Shown piece by piece: positions 55,581 to 63,415 of a stretch of 64,000 nt of DNA (positions are counted from its first letter, which is position 1; each line of letters opens with the position of its first letter). A model generated the notes under the pieces. It did not search any database, was not told the DNA's origin, and saw only the letters and a list, made by a program, of their open reading frames with translations. Both the position numbers and the translations under genes were made by a program. Source of the DNA: Methyloceanibacter stevinii (GTDB lineage: Bacteria > Pseudomonadota > Alphaproteobacteria > Rhizobiales > Methyloligellaceae); NCBI RefSeq assembly GCF_001723355.1, contig NZ_LPWE01000014.1, positions 1 to 64,000 of the forward strand, written 5' to 3'.

Positions 55581-56023
55581 GGTCGTTCGATCCTCAATTG
55601 TGCTCTGATGGAAAAGTCCAACTGGTAGGTGACCGTGCCGGCCGTCAGACTGACAAGCCGCCCACGGTCGAGCTGGAACACGCCCTGAACGTCAGGCAGG
55701 TCCGGCGCCCAGCCGGCCAGTGCGAGAATGACGGCGGCAATGAGCGGGTCCTGTTTGTCCAGCGCACGGCCGCCGCGCACGTCGCCGGCCGAATTCGTCA
55801 TGAGCACAACGCCCACGATCTCGTTGAAGTCCTGGCGGTAGAGCCCCGTCGCGGCGTCGGGCTCGCTCCCGCGCAGGCCCAATGGGAGCACGAATGCAGC
55901 GGGCATTACTTGCGGCAGGTTCCCGCCATTCACGAGCGCCGCCAGCTCCCCGGCCGGCGCGACTCTGCGCTGCAGCGTGGGGATCTCCGCATCCAACCTC
56001 TCGATGACGGGATTAACGAGCAT
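55577..56023 (-). CDS. Phage tail terminator-like protein (gp37 type)
   Basis: ATG 56023 (MLVNPVIERLDAEIPT) gives 148 residues. EIVGVVLMTNSAGDVRGGRA and DPLIAAVILALAGWAPDL match the Mu gp37-type protein found between gpG-like and tube genes. It is mixed alpha/beta and probably caps the finished tail and joins it to the head. The start overlaps the end of gpG. Its stop overlaps the 52-aa gene by four bases, so the block gp36-gpG-gp37 is strongly coupled. Confidence 0.65.
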   Translation of the reverse strand: MLVNPVIERLDAEIPTLQRRVAPAGELAALVNGGNLPQVMPAAFVLPLGLRGSEPDAATGLYRQDFNEIVGVVLMTNSAGDVRGGRALDKQDPLIAAVILALAGWAPDLPDVQGVFQLDRGRLVSLTAGTVTYQLDFSIRAQLRIERP

Positions 56024-56513
56024 CGCCGCCCTCCAGCTCGACATACTCCTCGGCGATAGCGACCAGCTCGGCTTCGTCTTCTTCGTCGATCCCAAGGAAC
56101 GGGCGCGCCGGGATCGTCACCTGCTGCGTGAAGATTTCGCGGTCCCCGACGAAGAAGCGCAGCGCCTGCGCCGTCTTCGGACGGATGGTCGCCCCGAGCT
56201 GGTGAACCGCGGCCTGGATCGCGTTGGTGCCTACCTCTACGTGATCGTCGGACGCATCGAACGTGATGGAGCCGACCAGGAACCCGCTGTCGACGAGCGT
56301 TTTGCCGCCTTCCACGATGGCCCGGACCGACGGCGGCCATGGGTTGCCGTCCGGGTCGTGCCCAAGCTCGAAGCGGCGTTGCGTCGACGTGACGAGCGAG
56401 GCGCCCATGGCTTCGAACATCGGCTTCGGATGCTCAAGACGCGCCAGCAACGATTCTAGCGCGCTTAGCGTGGCGTCCTTGCCGTCGATGCGTATGGAGA
56501 AGCCGTCCGCCAT
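56013..56513 (-). CDS. Phage virion morphogenesis protein, gpG-like
   Basis: A 166-residue protein. STQRRFELGHDPDGNPWPPS and VDSGFLVGSITFDASDDHVE (about 44-100), then HQLGATIRPKTAQ and IPARPFLGIDEED are the hallmarks of the Mu gpG / phage_tail_S-type family. In Mu it lies right after gpF; here it has moved downstream of gp36, as in some other transposable phages. It is probably needed for head-tail joining. ATG overlaps the gp36 stop (TGATG). Confidence 0.85.
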   Translation of the reverse strand: MADGFSIRIDGKDATLSALESLLARLEHPKPMFEAMGASLVTSTQRRFELGHDPDGNPWPPSVRAIVEGGKTLVDSGFLVGSITFDASDDHVEVGTNAIQAAVHQLGATIRPKTAQALRFFVGDREIFTQQVTIPARPFLGIDEEDEAELVAIAEEYVELEGGDAR

Positions 56514-56941
56514 CAGATGAACCCCTTCAGGTTCTCCGGGGTCAGCGGCCGTTCGCGATCCGTCGTGCGCACGCCCGCATCGCCGCTGGCAGCCGGCTCG
56601 ATGCCTTCGACGGGGAGGCGGATCACGCCACGGCTGATGTCCTTCAGCTTGGCGAGCGCGTCGTTGTAGTCGTCCTTGACCTTCTCGTCCGGGCTCCGAA
56701 CGTGAAGCTTGTAGAAGGCGATGGCCGAGGCGATGTCGACCAGCAGCGGCGGGGTCTCCGAAAGGGGCAGGCTGTAACGCCCCTTCAAATAGCCGTCGAT
56801 CACGGCGTCAGCGTCGGCCAGCGCGCGATCGATCACGTCCGCGTCGACCACGCCCGTCGCCGGCACGGCGCGGTCGGTCAGGTCGACCAGGGACCGCTCC
56901 CCGAACCGTTCCGCCAAGATCGCTTGCGTGGTGTAGGTCAT
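56513..56941 (-). CDS. Mu gp36-like protein (DUF1320)
   Basis: A 142-residue protein starting MTYTTQAILAERFGERSLVD, with ADAVIDGYLKGRYSLPLSET and IASAIAFYKLH. This is the DUF1320 pattern: helical head-completion or adaptor protein at the head-tail connector in Mu-like phages. It starts the coupled gp36-gpG-gp37 set. The polar tail RTTDRERPLTPENLKGFI is typical. The assignment is good. Confidence 0.87.
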   Translation of the reverse strand: MTYTTQAILAERFGERSLVDLTDRAVPATGVVDADVIDRALADADAVIDGYLKGRYSLPLSETPPLLVDIASAIAFYKLHVRSPDEKVKDDYNDALAKLKDISRGVIRLPVEGIEPAASGDAGVRTTDRERPLTPENLKGFI

Positions 56942-56948
56942 CGATGCG

Positions 56949-57275
56949 CTATGCCGCCTCGGTCGCGCGCCGCAGCTCCTGCGCCGGTGGCAGTTCCCCG
57001 GAATCGCACGCCAGGTCCGGCATGCCTTCCATGGCTGGGCCTGTGACGCGCTCGGTCGCCTCGTCAGGCTGCGTGGGCGTCGTCACGGGCTCGCCGATCG
57101 GCGCCTCGGTCCAGGACACGGCGCGGTAGACATGGAAGCGTTCGCCCGGCGTCTCTTCCGCACGCTCGCGTGCGTTTTCGTGGGCGTCGTGGAAGTTGAA
57201 CTTCTGCACCTCGTTGTTCTCGGTGTCCCAGGTCGGCTCGGCTTCCTCGCCGCAGACGATGTAGTGATCCTTCAT
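56949..57275 (-). CDS. Phage hypothetical protein, 108 aa
   Basis: An acidic soluble protein (MKDHYIVCGEEAEPTWDTEN...) with a compact N-terminal half (to about 60, including VYRAVSWTEAPIGEP) and a Pro/Thr/Glu-rich C-terminal half. Two or three cysteines are present. No family is recognised. Its ATG overlaps the stop of the exported 126-aa protein by four bases, so the two are made together; they may act as a pair. Confidence 0.6.
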   Translation of the reverse strand: MKDHYIVCGEEAEPTWDTENNEVQKFNFHDAHENARERAEETPGERFHVYRAVSWTEAPIGEPVTTPTQPDEATERVTGPAMEGMPDLACDSGELPPAQELRRATEAA

Positions 57276-57652
57276 TTCAGCTCCCCATGAACGGCTAAGT
57301 CGAGAATGGTGACGAGCGCGACAGGGTCGGCTTCGCTGACGCCGATGACGCAGCCCTTGCGCGCGAAGACGACGCGCGCGGCGCCGTCGTGGACGAATGC
57401 AACGGACTCGTCGGATTGCGGCACGACAAGCCCGTCGCGATGAAGCTTGCGCAGGAACACGCTGTGCAGCGCCTCGTCCGCCCTTACGGCGACGCCGCCG
57501 CTTTGTGGCAGCGCGTCGAGCATGTCCTGAACGCGAAGATCGCAGGGCTCGTCAGCCCGTGCACTCACGAGCCCCGCCAAGACGGCGGCCAGGAAGGCCG
57601 CGCTGATTAAGGCGCCAAGCGCCGAGAGTTTCCTTGCGTGTTTGACGAGCAC
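57272..57652 (-). CDS. Small exported phage protein, 126 aa
   Basis: GTG 57652 has AAGGAG about 7 bases upstream. Residues about 10-34 (LGALISAAFLAAVLAGLVSA then RADE) form a signal peptide or anchor with a likely cleavage after A32. The exported part has two cysteines (C37, C101) and DMLDALPQSGGVAVRADEAL. No lysis, spanin or immunity family is recognised. Head operons seldom encode exported proteins, so this is probably a moron: superinfection exclusion or a lysogen trait is possible. Neighbours are gp35- and gp36-type head genes. Confidence 0.6.
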   Translation of the reverse strand: MLVKHARKLSALGALISAAFLAAVLAGLVSARADEPCDLRVQDMLDALPQSGGVAVRADEALHSVFLRKLHRDGLVVPQSDESVAFVHDGAARVVFARKGCVIGVSEADPVALVTILDLAVHGELK

Positions 57653-57666
57653 CGGGAGTCTCCTTA

Positions 57667-57683
57667 CCGCCGCAAGACGGCGG
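57667..57683. terminator. CCGCCG/CGGCGG hairpin in the gap before the exported protein
   Basis: CCGCCG (57667-57672) pairs with CGGCGG (57678-57683) around a five-base loop, in the 129-bp gap between the gp35-like gene and the exported protein. It directly precedes the AAGGAG of that gene, with no T-run, so it may act as an mRNA element rather than a terminator. Nothing else is assigned in the gap. Confidence 0.4.
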
Positions 57684-57781
57684 CGAATGAGAGTGTTGGC
57701 CCGCGCGCTAGGCGCCTACGGTCGTGCCGTTCCCAAAGGGTGCTGGGGGCCTTGCGAGCCGTACCAGACGGGCCTCTCTGG

Positions 57782-58225
57782 CTATTCGAAGTCTTTGCTG
57801 GCGACCAAGACCGGGTCGGCCATGATCGCCTCGAACTGCTCCTGGGTGATCTCGCCCGCGCGGATCGTGACCGGCTCCCGGCCGAACGACAGCCCGGCGC
57901 GGCGCCGATGATCCTGCTTTGCCGTGACCTTTAGGACCGGAACGGGATCGCCCTCCCTCGGCTCGGTGGGGCTGTCCGCCTTCGCGGGATCTTCGTCGGC
58001 CACGGGCGAGGGGTCGGATTGCTCGCCCTGCGGCTTGCTCTCCGTCCCCTCGCCCGCTCCCGGCGCGACCGCATCTGTCTCGGTGGGGGGCGGCGCGGAA
58101 TTGGCACCAGCGCCGCCCGCCGTGGGCGTGGCACTGGAGGGCTCTTCCGGTGCCTTGCCTTGCTCTTTCGTCTCGGGCTCCGGCTTCGTCGCCGAGGCTT
58201 TCGACTTGGTGTTGTTTCGCGCCAT
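57782..58225 (-). CDS. Mu gp35/HI1506-like protein with disordered N-terminus
   Basis: A 147-residue protein. Residues 1-95 are a Pro/Glu/Ala/Ser-rich disordered tail (PEPETKEQGKAPEEPS). The C-terminal 45 residues, with HRRRAGLSFGREPVTIRAGE then ITQEQFEAIMADP, match the HI1506/Mu gp35 pattern found right after the major capsid gene. It may be a minor head or decoration component. The long disordered tail is unusually biased and could be a linker or a compositional artefact. Confidence 0.75.
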   Translation of the reverse strand: MARNNTKSKASATKPEPETKEQGKAPEEPSSATPTAGGAGANSAPPPTETDAVAPGAGEGTESKPQGEQSDPSPVADEDPAKADSPTEPREGDPVPVLKVTAKQDHRRRAGLSFGREPVTIRAGEITQEQFEAIMADPVLVASKDFE

Positions 58226-58273
58226 TGTGGCCGTCTCCTTCGATTAGGGGTTAGAGGTCGGTCGCGATGCGCC

Positions 58274-59179
58274 CTATGCCAGCCACGGCACGACGAGCAG
58301 CTCGGCGGTGCCCTTCCACTCGTTGGTCTCGCCGCCCGCCGCATTCTCGCTGTTGAGAAGCTTGAGCCCCGCAGACTCGTTGGACGGACCCACCACCAGC
58401 AACGGCTTCACACCGCCAGACAGGAGGCCGAGCGGCCGGCCGTAGTCGCCCTTCATTCCCATGAGGCCAGTACGCGCGGCCTTGTAGTAGGCGCTGGTCA
58501 GCGCCTGCTTCGAGCCCCAAGCGAACTGCCACAGACCCAGGCCGACATTGTTCCGCGCATCGACGCCGTACTGGAACTCCTTCTTGCTGAACACGTTCTC
58601 GTCCGTGAGCTGGTCGCGCGCGACGAACTCGAAGTCCTTGCGCTTCTGGAAGATGACCGGCTTCAATGCACGGGACACATCCAGCAAGAACCACGGCTGT
58701 CCCGCGCCGCCGTCGGTATTGGCGACACTGGTTTCCTTGCCGTCTGCGTCCAGCACCGGGTGATCCGTGTCGAAGAAGTACTGACCATCGTAGCAGGCGG
58801 TCGAAAAACCATCCTTCAGCAGGCTGAACGTCAGAAGGTCCGGGTGGGCTTTGGTGGCCCGACCCATTTCCTGGAAGAGCGGGTTATAGATGCCCAGGCT
58901 GTCGTCCTCGATGTGGTTCCGGTTGACGCCAAGCGTCAGCTCGAAATCCTTGTTCTTGATCGCATAGTCGTGCTCCATGAGGTTCTGCACGACACGATCC
59001 CCAAACCACTCGCGGACCATGGGAATCTGCCCCATCCAGCCGTACTTCTCTTCGCCTCTTGTCGAGGGCACCACGGTTGCCACGCGCTCATACTGAGACG
59101 GGGCTACGTCGAAGGCGTTCTGGAAGAGCGTCTTGAACCCGACCCGGAGGCTCTCAAGGTTCTTGTTCGTAACTAGCAT
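58274..59179 (-). CDS. Mu-type major capsid protein gpT
   Basis: A 301-residue protein. LESLRVGFKTLFQNAFD near residue 8, then MVREWFGDRVVQNLMEHDYA, KNKDFELTLGVNRNHIEDD and LLKDGFSTACYDGQYFFDTD are characteristic of Mu gpT-type capsid proteins (HK97 fold). About 420 copies or so build the icosahedral head in related phages; the number here is not known. AAGGA lies upstream of ATG 59179. It follows the cement protein and protease genes, as in other transposable phages. Confidence 0.92.
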   Translation of the reverse strand: MLVTNKNLESLRVGFKTLFQNAFDVAPSQYERVATVVPSTRGEEKYGWMGQIPMVREWFGDRVVQNLMEHDYAIKNKDFELTLGVNRNHIEDDSLGIYNPLFQEMGRATKAHPDLLTFSLLKDGFSTACYDGQYFFDTDHPVLDADGKETSVANTDGGAGQPWFLLDVSRALKPVIFQKRKDFEFVARDQLTDENVFSKKEFQYGVDARNNVGLGLWQFAWGSKQALTSAYYKAARTGLMGMKGDYGRPLGLLSGGVKPLLVVGPSNESAGLKLLNSENAAGGETNEWKGTAELLVVPWLA

Positions 59180-59203
59180 CGCGTACTGTTCCTTTCTGCG
59201 CCG

Positions 59204-59643
59204 CTAGCCGAGATAGGCGCGCAGCTTGGTTTCGTCGAACTCGACCCAGACACCGCCATTGGCGTCCACGTCGTGAATGAAGCCGGCCGCGACCGCGTGC
59301 TCGTCCCGTCCGTCTTGGCGACGGTCTGGTCGTCGACCACGTAGGCGACCTTCCCGATGTCGGCGATGGCGATTTCGTCGCCACCCTCGGAATTCTCGTA
59401 GAGGAAGATGCCTGGACGGATGCGAACGCTCAGGTCGCCGTTTGCGCCGGACGCGTTGTCCACCTCTTCCTCAATCCGACCGATGCCCACGAGATTGAGC
59501 GCCGTTGCGCCCTTCGTGGCGTAGCCGGCCGCGTTACGCATCGCGATGCCGCCCTGGAAGAGCACCGTCGCGGCGGCGACGGCGAGTGCCCGAACATCCC
59601 CCGCTACCAGCGGGGTGTTCCGGCCCTTGGTCAATGCAGTCAT
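59204..59643 (-). CDS. Capsid cement/decoration-like protein, one apparent frameshift
   Basis: The first frame reads MTALTKGRNTPLVAGDVRAL, then AGYATKGATALNLVGIGRIE and SVRIRPGIFLYENSEGGDEI. Near 59307 it breaks after AKTDG, and the next frame gives DEHAVAAGFIHDVDANGGVW and ends KLRAYLG at 59204. Loss of one base from a GG run explains it. Size (about 146 residues) and position between protease and capsid match capsid stabilising (cement) proteins. The intact reading is beta-rich. Confidence 0.72.
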
Positions 59644-59686
59644 GCTGTCGTCTCCTTACGTGCTTGAGCTTTCCAAAGGGGCGCGC

Positions 59687-60751
59687 CTACGCGGATCGCT
59701 CCGCGTCACGCGTCTCCTTGAACTTGTCTTCGGGAATGCCGAGCGCTACGCAGACATCTTGCTCGGCGCTTTGAAGCGCCACGCCGTCTTTGTCGCCGGG
59801 CAACGTCGGGATGATCGCGCCGCCATCGAGCACCGGCAGCGCCGTCAGCTCCTTCTCGACCGCCTCCGGCTCTTTCATGTGCCGGGCGATGTAGTGGTCG
59901 CGCACCGCCTTGACGCCGACGCGGCCTTCCTTGATGCACCCGTCAACGAACGCTTCCGCCTTGCTCTTGGCGATGCCCGTCTGCAGCTCAGTGAGCTTCG
60001 TTGCCGTGTCCTTCAATTCGGTCTGCAGCGCCGTGACGGCTTCGTCCTTGCTGCCGGCCTCCTTCGCGTTCTCGTTCAACGTCTCGACCCGGCCGAGAAT
60101 GGCAGTGCCAGTCGCACCCTCTCCCAGCCCCGCCGCCTTGCCGATGGGGTTGAGCGCCGACTGCACCGCCTTGGTCACGTCGACCTTCTCAGTCGCTTTG
60201 GCCACGGCCGCCAGGACGGCGTCCTCGTCCGCGTCCTCCGCAAGACCCAGCGCCTTGCGAAGTTTGCCCATGAAGTCCATGTCGCTTCCTTCCATGTTGA
60301 GCGCGACCATGCCGCGCAGATTCGGTGTGTTGGTGAGAGCGGCGCGCTCAATCGTCAGGACGTTGAGCTTCTCGTCGTGGGTGATGACGGGAGATAGGAA
60401 CCGGTAGGCGCGGTCGGCCATCAGCTCGCGGCCGGCCTTGGTCCATTCGACCTTGCCCCAAATGCCGTCAGCACGGGTTTGCATTTCGACGATCCAGCCG
60501 CGCGCCGGCGCCGGCTCGTGTGTTACGGCCGCACGGTCAGTGGCGTGGTTCTCGTCGATCGGCCACCGGTCGCCCGACTGCATCGACGCGGCGATGATCT
60601 TTTCGGGCTCGTTGACGCGGTACGGGCCACGGCTGTCGACCGTCTGCAGCTCGCCAAGCGGAATGAGCTTGATGTAGTCGGGGACATCCGCGCCCTTGGC
60701 CAGGCCAAGGTCGATGGAAAATGCCGCAAGGGTTGCGTTGGGCTTCGTCAT
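59687..60751 (-). CDS. Mu-type head protease/scaffold gpI
   Basis: A 354-residue protein. The N-terminal half (1-150) is the protease region: IKLIPLGELQTVDSRGPYRV, DRWPIDENHATDR with the likely catalytic His, RGWIVEMQTRADGIWGKVEW and RAYRFLSPVITHD. The C-terminal half is the helical Ala/Glu/Lys-rich scaffold (AVLAAVAKATEKVDVTKAV, TALQTELKDTATKL). In Mu the same gene also encodes the scaffold Z by an internal start. ATG 60751 is chosen over a weaker upstream start. Confidence 0.88.
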   Translation of the reverse strand: MTKPNATLAAFSIDLGLAKGADVPDYIKLIPLGELQTVDSRGPYRVNEPEKIIAASMQSGDRWPIDENHATDRAAVTHEPAPARGWIVEMQTRADGIWGKVEWTKAGRELMADRAYRFLSPVITHDEKLNVLTIERAALTNTPNLRGMVALNMEGSDMDFMGKLRKALGLAEDADEDAVLAAVAKATEKVDVTKAVQSALNPIGKAAGLGEGATGTAILGRVETLNENAKEAGSKDEAVTALQTELKDTATKLTELQTGIAKSKAEAFVDGCIKEGRVGVKAVRDHYIARHMKEPEAVEKELTALPVLDGGAIIPTLPGDKDGVALQSAEQDVCVALGIPEDKFKETRDAERSA

Positions 60752-61043
60752 GCCGCCACAATGCCCACGCGGGGGGCGGCTGTTGGCCCTGAAAGTTTTC
60801 GGGCCCATTGGCGCGAACTAGCCGCGAACCGGCCCCATAGCGCCTCCAGGGCGCAAATCAGGGTCTCCGAGCCATCCCTATATCGATTTTGAAGGCGCTT
60901 CAAAGCCCATTGAAGGCCGATTCCCGGAATTCCGGTATGCCCGGACGGCCAAAGGGGCTTCCGGCGCTCTACGGCCCGTTTCGGCGGCGCGGGCTATCGC
61001 TCCAGATTTTGGGGTGTATGGCGGCCCGGAGGGGCGCCGGGAT
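60752..61043. other. Non-coding gap in phage head operon
   Basis: About 290 bp without a credible ORF on either strand, unusual between gpF and gpI in an otherwise compact operon. It holds GAAGGCGCTTC and CTTCAA...TTGAAG inverted repeats (about 60891-60915) and a perfect palindrome CCGGAATTCCGG (60924-60935). A CGGGAATCGGCC-like GC-rich stretch follows. It could be an internal promoter/operator, an RNA element, or the remains of a lost gene. No -35/-10 pair is clear. Confidence 0.4.
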
Positions 61044-61690
61044 TTAAGCGGCGCGCAGCCGCTCCCAGGCGATGCCTACGTTGCCCTCCCAGCCCTTGTC
61101 GGGCGGGATCGTTAGCGCCGGGTCATCGTCCGGTGTGATCGTCCAGCCGTAGCGCTTGAGGTCGCGCGGGCCGACCGACTGAACATAACAGCGACAGCCA
61201 AAGCCGTTCGGCGTGTAGTGGGTCAGCCAGAAGCGATGATCGACAGGCAAGACGATGCCGTGCCATTCGCGGTGCGTATGCCGTACTTTGTGATCCCCGG
61301 CCGTCACGTAGCGTAAATAGGGCCGCAAGGTCTTGACGCGCTGGATTTGAGCCCAGCGGCCGGCCGCATGGGCATTGGCCGTTTGCACCCTATAGACCAG
61401 CTCGGCGTGCCAGCCCGGATTGTCGCCCGGCGCCATCCAGCCATAGCGCTCGATGATCCGCAGATAATCGTCGCGGAACGACTCCAGCGAACGGCCCTCG
61501 GCCATCGCCTGGCGCACGGCTTCCAGAAGATCGCGGCGCATATCGTCCGCCGCCTTGCGCGCGGCGCCTTCCGCCACAGCTCTAGCCCCGCGCAATATGC
61601 GCAGCCACTCGTCCTCGTCGATCCCCAGCAGATCGCGCAGGAACGCTATGGCTTCGTCGAAGAGACCCCGCTAAAGGACGGTTCAGCCAT
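61044..61690 (-). CDS. Mu gpF-like head morphogenesis protein, one apparent frameshift
   Basis: ATG 61690 overlaps the portal gene end. The first frame MAEPSFSGVS breaks near 61658 in a TT run, and the other continues FDEAIAFLRDLLGIDEDEWL, then AADDMRRDLLEAVRQAMAEG. The C-terminal Mu F/SPP1 gp7 block is intact: ERYGWMAPGDNPGWHAELVY, HREWHGIVLPVDHRFWLTHY, NGFGCRCYVQSVGPRDLKRY. It is a minor head protein that follows the portal in Mu. One lost T explains the break; about 215 residues in total. Confidence 0.82.
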
Positions 61691-63227
61691 TGGCGCCTGC
61701 GAGGTCCTTGCGGCCGATCAGTTCCGCGAGCGCAAGCGCCTTTTGCATGGCCTCCTGCAGATCCTCAGACGGCAGGTCGAGCCGCGCCAGTTCGCGCTCG
61801 ATCGCGTCAAGGTCGGCCGCGTCCGCGACGATCCCCGCTATGCGTTCCAGCATCGCATCCACCGGCGGCGTGCCGCTGACGCGTAGTGCGGCCAGCGCGT
61901 CGTCCAGCTTAGGCGCGGTTCGCGCGCTCTGCGTTGCCAGCGCCGGTTCGCCGGCCGGCGCAAGCGGCTGTTGCGCGGCTGGCGCGGTCAGGACTTCGTC
62001 GCCTTCGTTCGGTTCCGACCAGCCGAACTTGTCGCGCACCTCCTGCATCGAGACGCGGAAACCGAGCGGCACGAGCTTCTGTAGCGTGTCCGCCGCCATG
62101 CTCAGGTCTTCTTCGTCGGGCCGCGCGATGACCAGGCGCGGGTAGGCTTTCTGCGGCCCGAATTCCAGATCGATCCACGGCCGCACCAGGTCGCGGTTCA
62201 GAATGGCCGACAGCGCGCGTGCGTCGGCGCGCTCGATGTCCTCTTGCACCTGCCGGTGTTCCTGGCCCACGGCGTGACCGCCCGCGATCGCATCTGTCGT
62301 GGCCGTCTGGCCCAGCACCGCCTTCGATACTTGCTGGTCCAGCCAGTCGCACCGTTCCTTGTAGAGCTGCGCGCCCTGGCCAACGTTCTTGGACTCGATG
62401 AAGTCGATCTCCATGGACGCCGGGATGATCGCCGCGCAGTCGCCCGCAATACTCGCTACGGCGCGGTAGAGCGTGTCCTTGTCCTTCGGGGTGGCGTTCG
62501 CATCGAACTTGCCGACCCGCACGGGCTGACCGAAGGTCTGCGTGAAGATCGACCAGTCGCGCTGCGTATAGGCTTTGAACATCCACGCCCACGCGACGAG
62601 CCGCGCCAGGCCCGAGCGGATCGGCAGGCCGCTCTTTGCCGTGATCGTTGCCACGATGAATTTGAACGGCGGCAGCGGCTTGTCACCCTCGTTGTCGCGC
62701 AGCAACGGCGTGCGGCCGTCCGCGCGGCTGAAACTGAACCAGCGCGGGTCGCGCCACTCCAGCCGTTCGGGACGCCATTGGCCAGCGCTCGTGTCCCAAA
62801 TGATCTCCGTCGCGCTGAAGCCCTTGCCGACCGCGTCGAGAATATGGAACAGCTCGTCTTGCAGCTCGTCGCGCTTCAGCCATTCCCGCACCATGTCCGC
62901 GTGGTCGATCGACGCCTGGTCGTCGCCGGCCGCGTCCACGCCGATCTCAATTTGCGCAACAGACCGCTTGCGCGTGCCGAGCACGCCCACATAGTGCGGG
63001 TCCTTCTCTTCGACCTGTTCCGCCAGCTCCAAATAGCGCAGCGGGTCGCCCTGGTCCGCCTCGCGCAGGATGGATGCAAGCCGGACGGGGTCCAGCCCGT
63101 CCGTGGGGTAGCCGGTTAGATGCGAGCGCACGCCGGTCAATGACGGGCCGGCAATCTCTTCTTTGAGCACGGCCCGTTCGATAGGGCGCCCCCACTGGTC
63201 CACGAGTGTCGGTGTCCGCTCTGCCAT
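61683..63227 (-). CDS. Mu gp29-type portal protein (DUF935)
   Basis: A 514-residue portal. DPVRLASILREADQGDPLRY, EEKDPHYVGVLGTRKRSVAQ and EWRDPRWFSFSRADGRTPLL are DUF935 blocks; SAVLGQTATTDAIAGGHAVG-type sequence near residue 320 and FGWSEPNEGDEVLTAPA near 425 follow. ATG 63227 overlaps the upstream stop (TGATG). It forms the dodecameric DNA gate of the head. The C-terminal 90 residues are Ala-rich and helical. Identification is secure. Confidence 0.92.
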   Translation of the reverse strand: MAERTPTLVDQWGRPIERAVLKEEIAGPSLTGVRSHLTGYPTDGLDPVRLASILREADQGDPLRYLELAEQVEEKDPHYVGVLGTRKRSVAQIEIGVDAAGDDQASIDHADMVREWLKRDELQDELFHILDAVGKGFSATEIIWDTSAGQWRPERLEWRDPRWFSFSRADGRTPLLRDNEGDKPLPPFKFIVATITAKSGLPIRSGLARLVAWAWMFKAYTQRDWSIFTQTFGQPVRVGKFDANATPKDKDTLYRAVASIAGDCAAIIPASMEIDFIESKNVGQGAQLYKERCDWLDQQVSKAVLGQTATTDAIAGGHAVGQEHRQVQEDIERADARALSAILNRDLVRPWIDLEFGPQKAYPRLVIARPDEEDLSMAADTLQKLVPLGFRVSMQEVRDKFGWSEPNEGDEVLTAPAAQQPLAPAGEPALATQSARTAPKLDDALAALRVSGTPPVDAMLERIAGIVADAADLDAIERELARLDLPSEDLQEAMQKALALAELIGRKDLAGANG

Positions 63228-63415
63228 CACAAGGACTCCTCATTCACCTTGCCAAAGAGATTGAGGTCCGCCTCGCCACGCTCCTGCAGCGTCTTCACAA
63301 GGCGGTCGGAGACCAACATCGCCTCGTAGTCGTTGAGGCATTCACAACGGATCGTCACTGTGCTGCCGTCCCGAAGAATTGCAATTTCTGCCGGCCGTCC
63401 ATCTACCAATGCCAT
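63227..63415 (-). CDS. Small phage protein between terminase and portal, 62 aa
   Basis: ATG 63415 overlaps the terminase stop (TGATG) and its own stop overlaps the portal ATG the same way. The 62-residue product MALVDGRPAEIAILRDGSTV then ECLNDYEAMLVSDRLVKTLQ is mixed alpha/beta, soluble and acidic. No family is recognised. The stop-start overlaps on both sides strongly support a real, translated gene. A terminase or portal accessory role is possible. Confidence 0.65.
   Translation of the reverse strand: MALVDGRPAEIAILRDGSTVTIRCECLNDYEAMLVSDRLVKTLQERGEADLNLFGKVNEESL

Noticed and set aside
60924-60935. CCGGAATTCCGG as a phage attachment or packaging site
   Set aside because: Mu-like phages package by headful from their ends and insert by transposition; a palindrome alone is not evidence.
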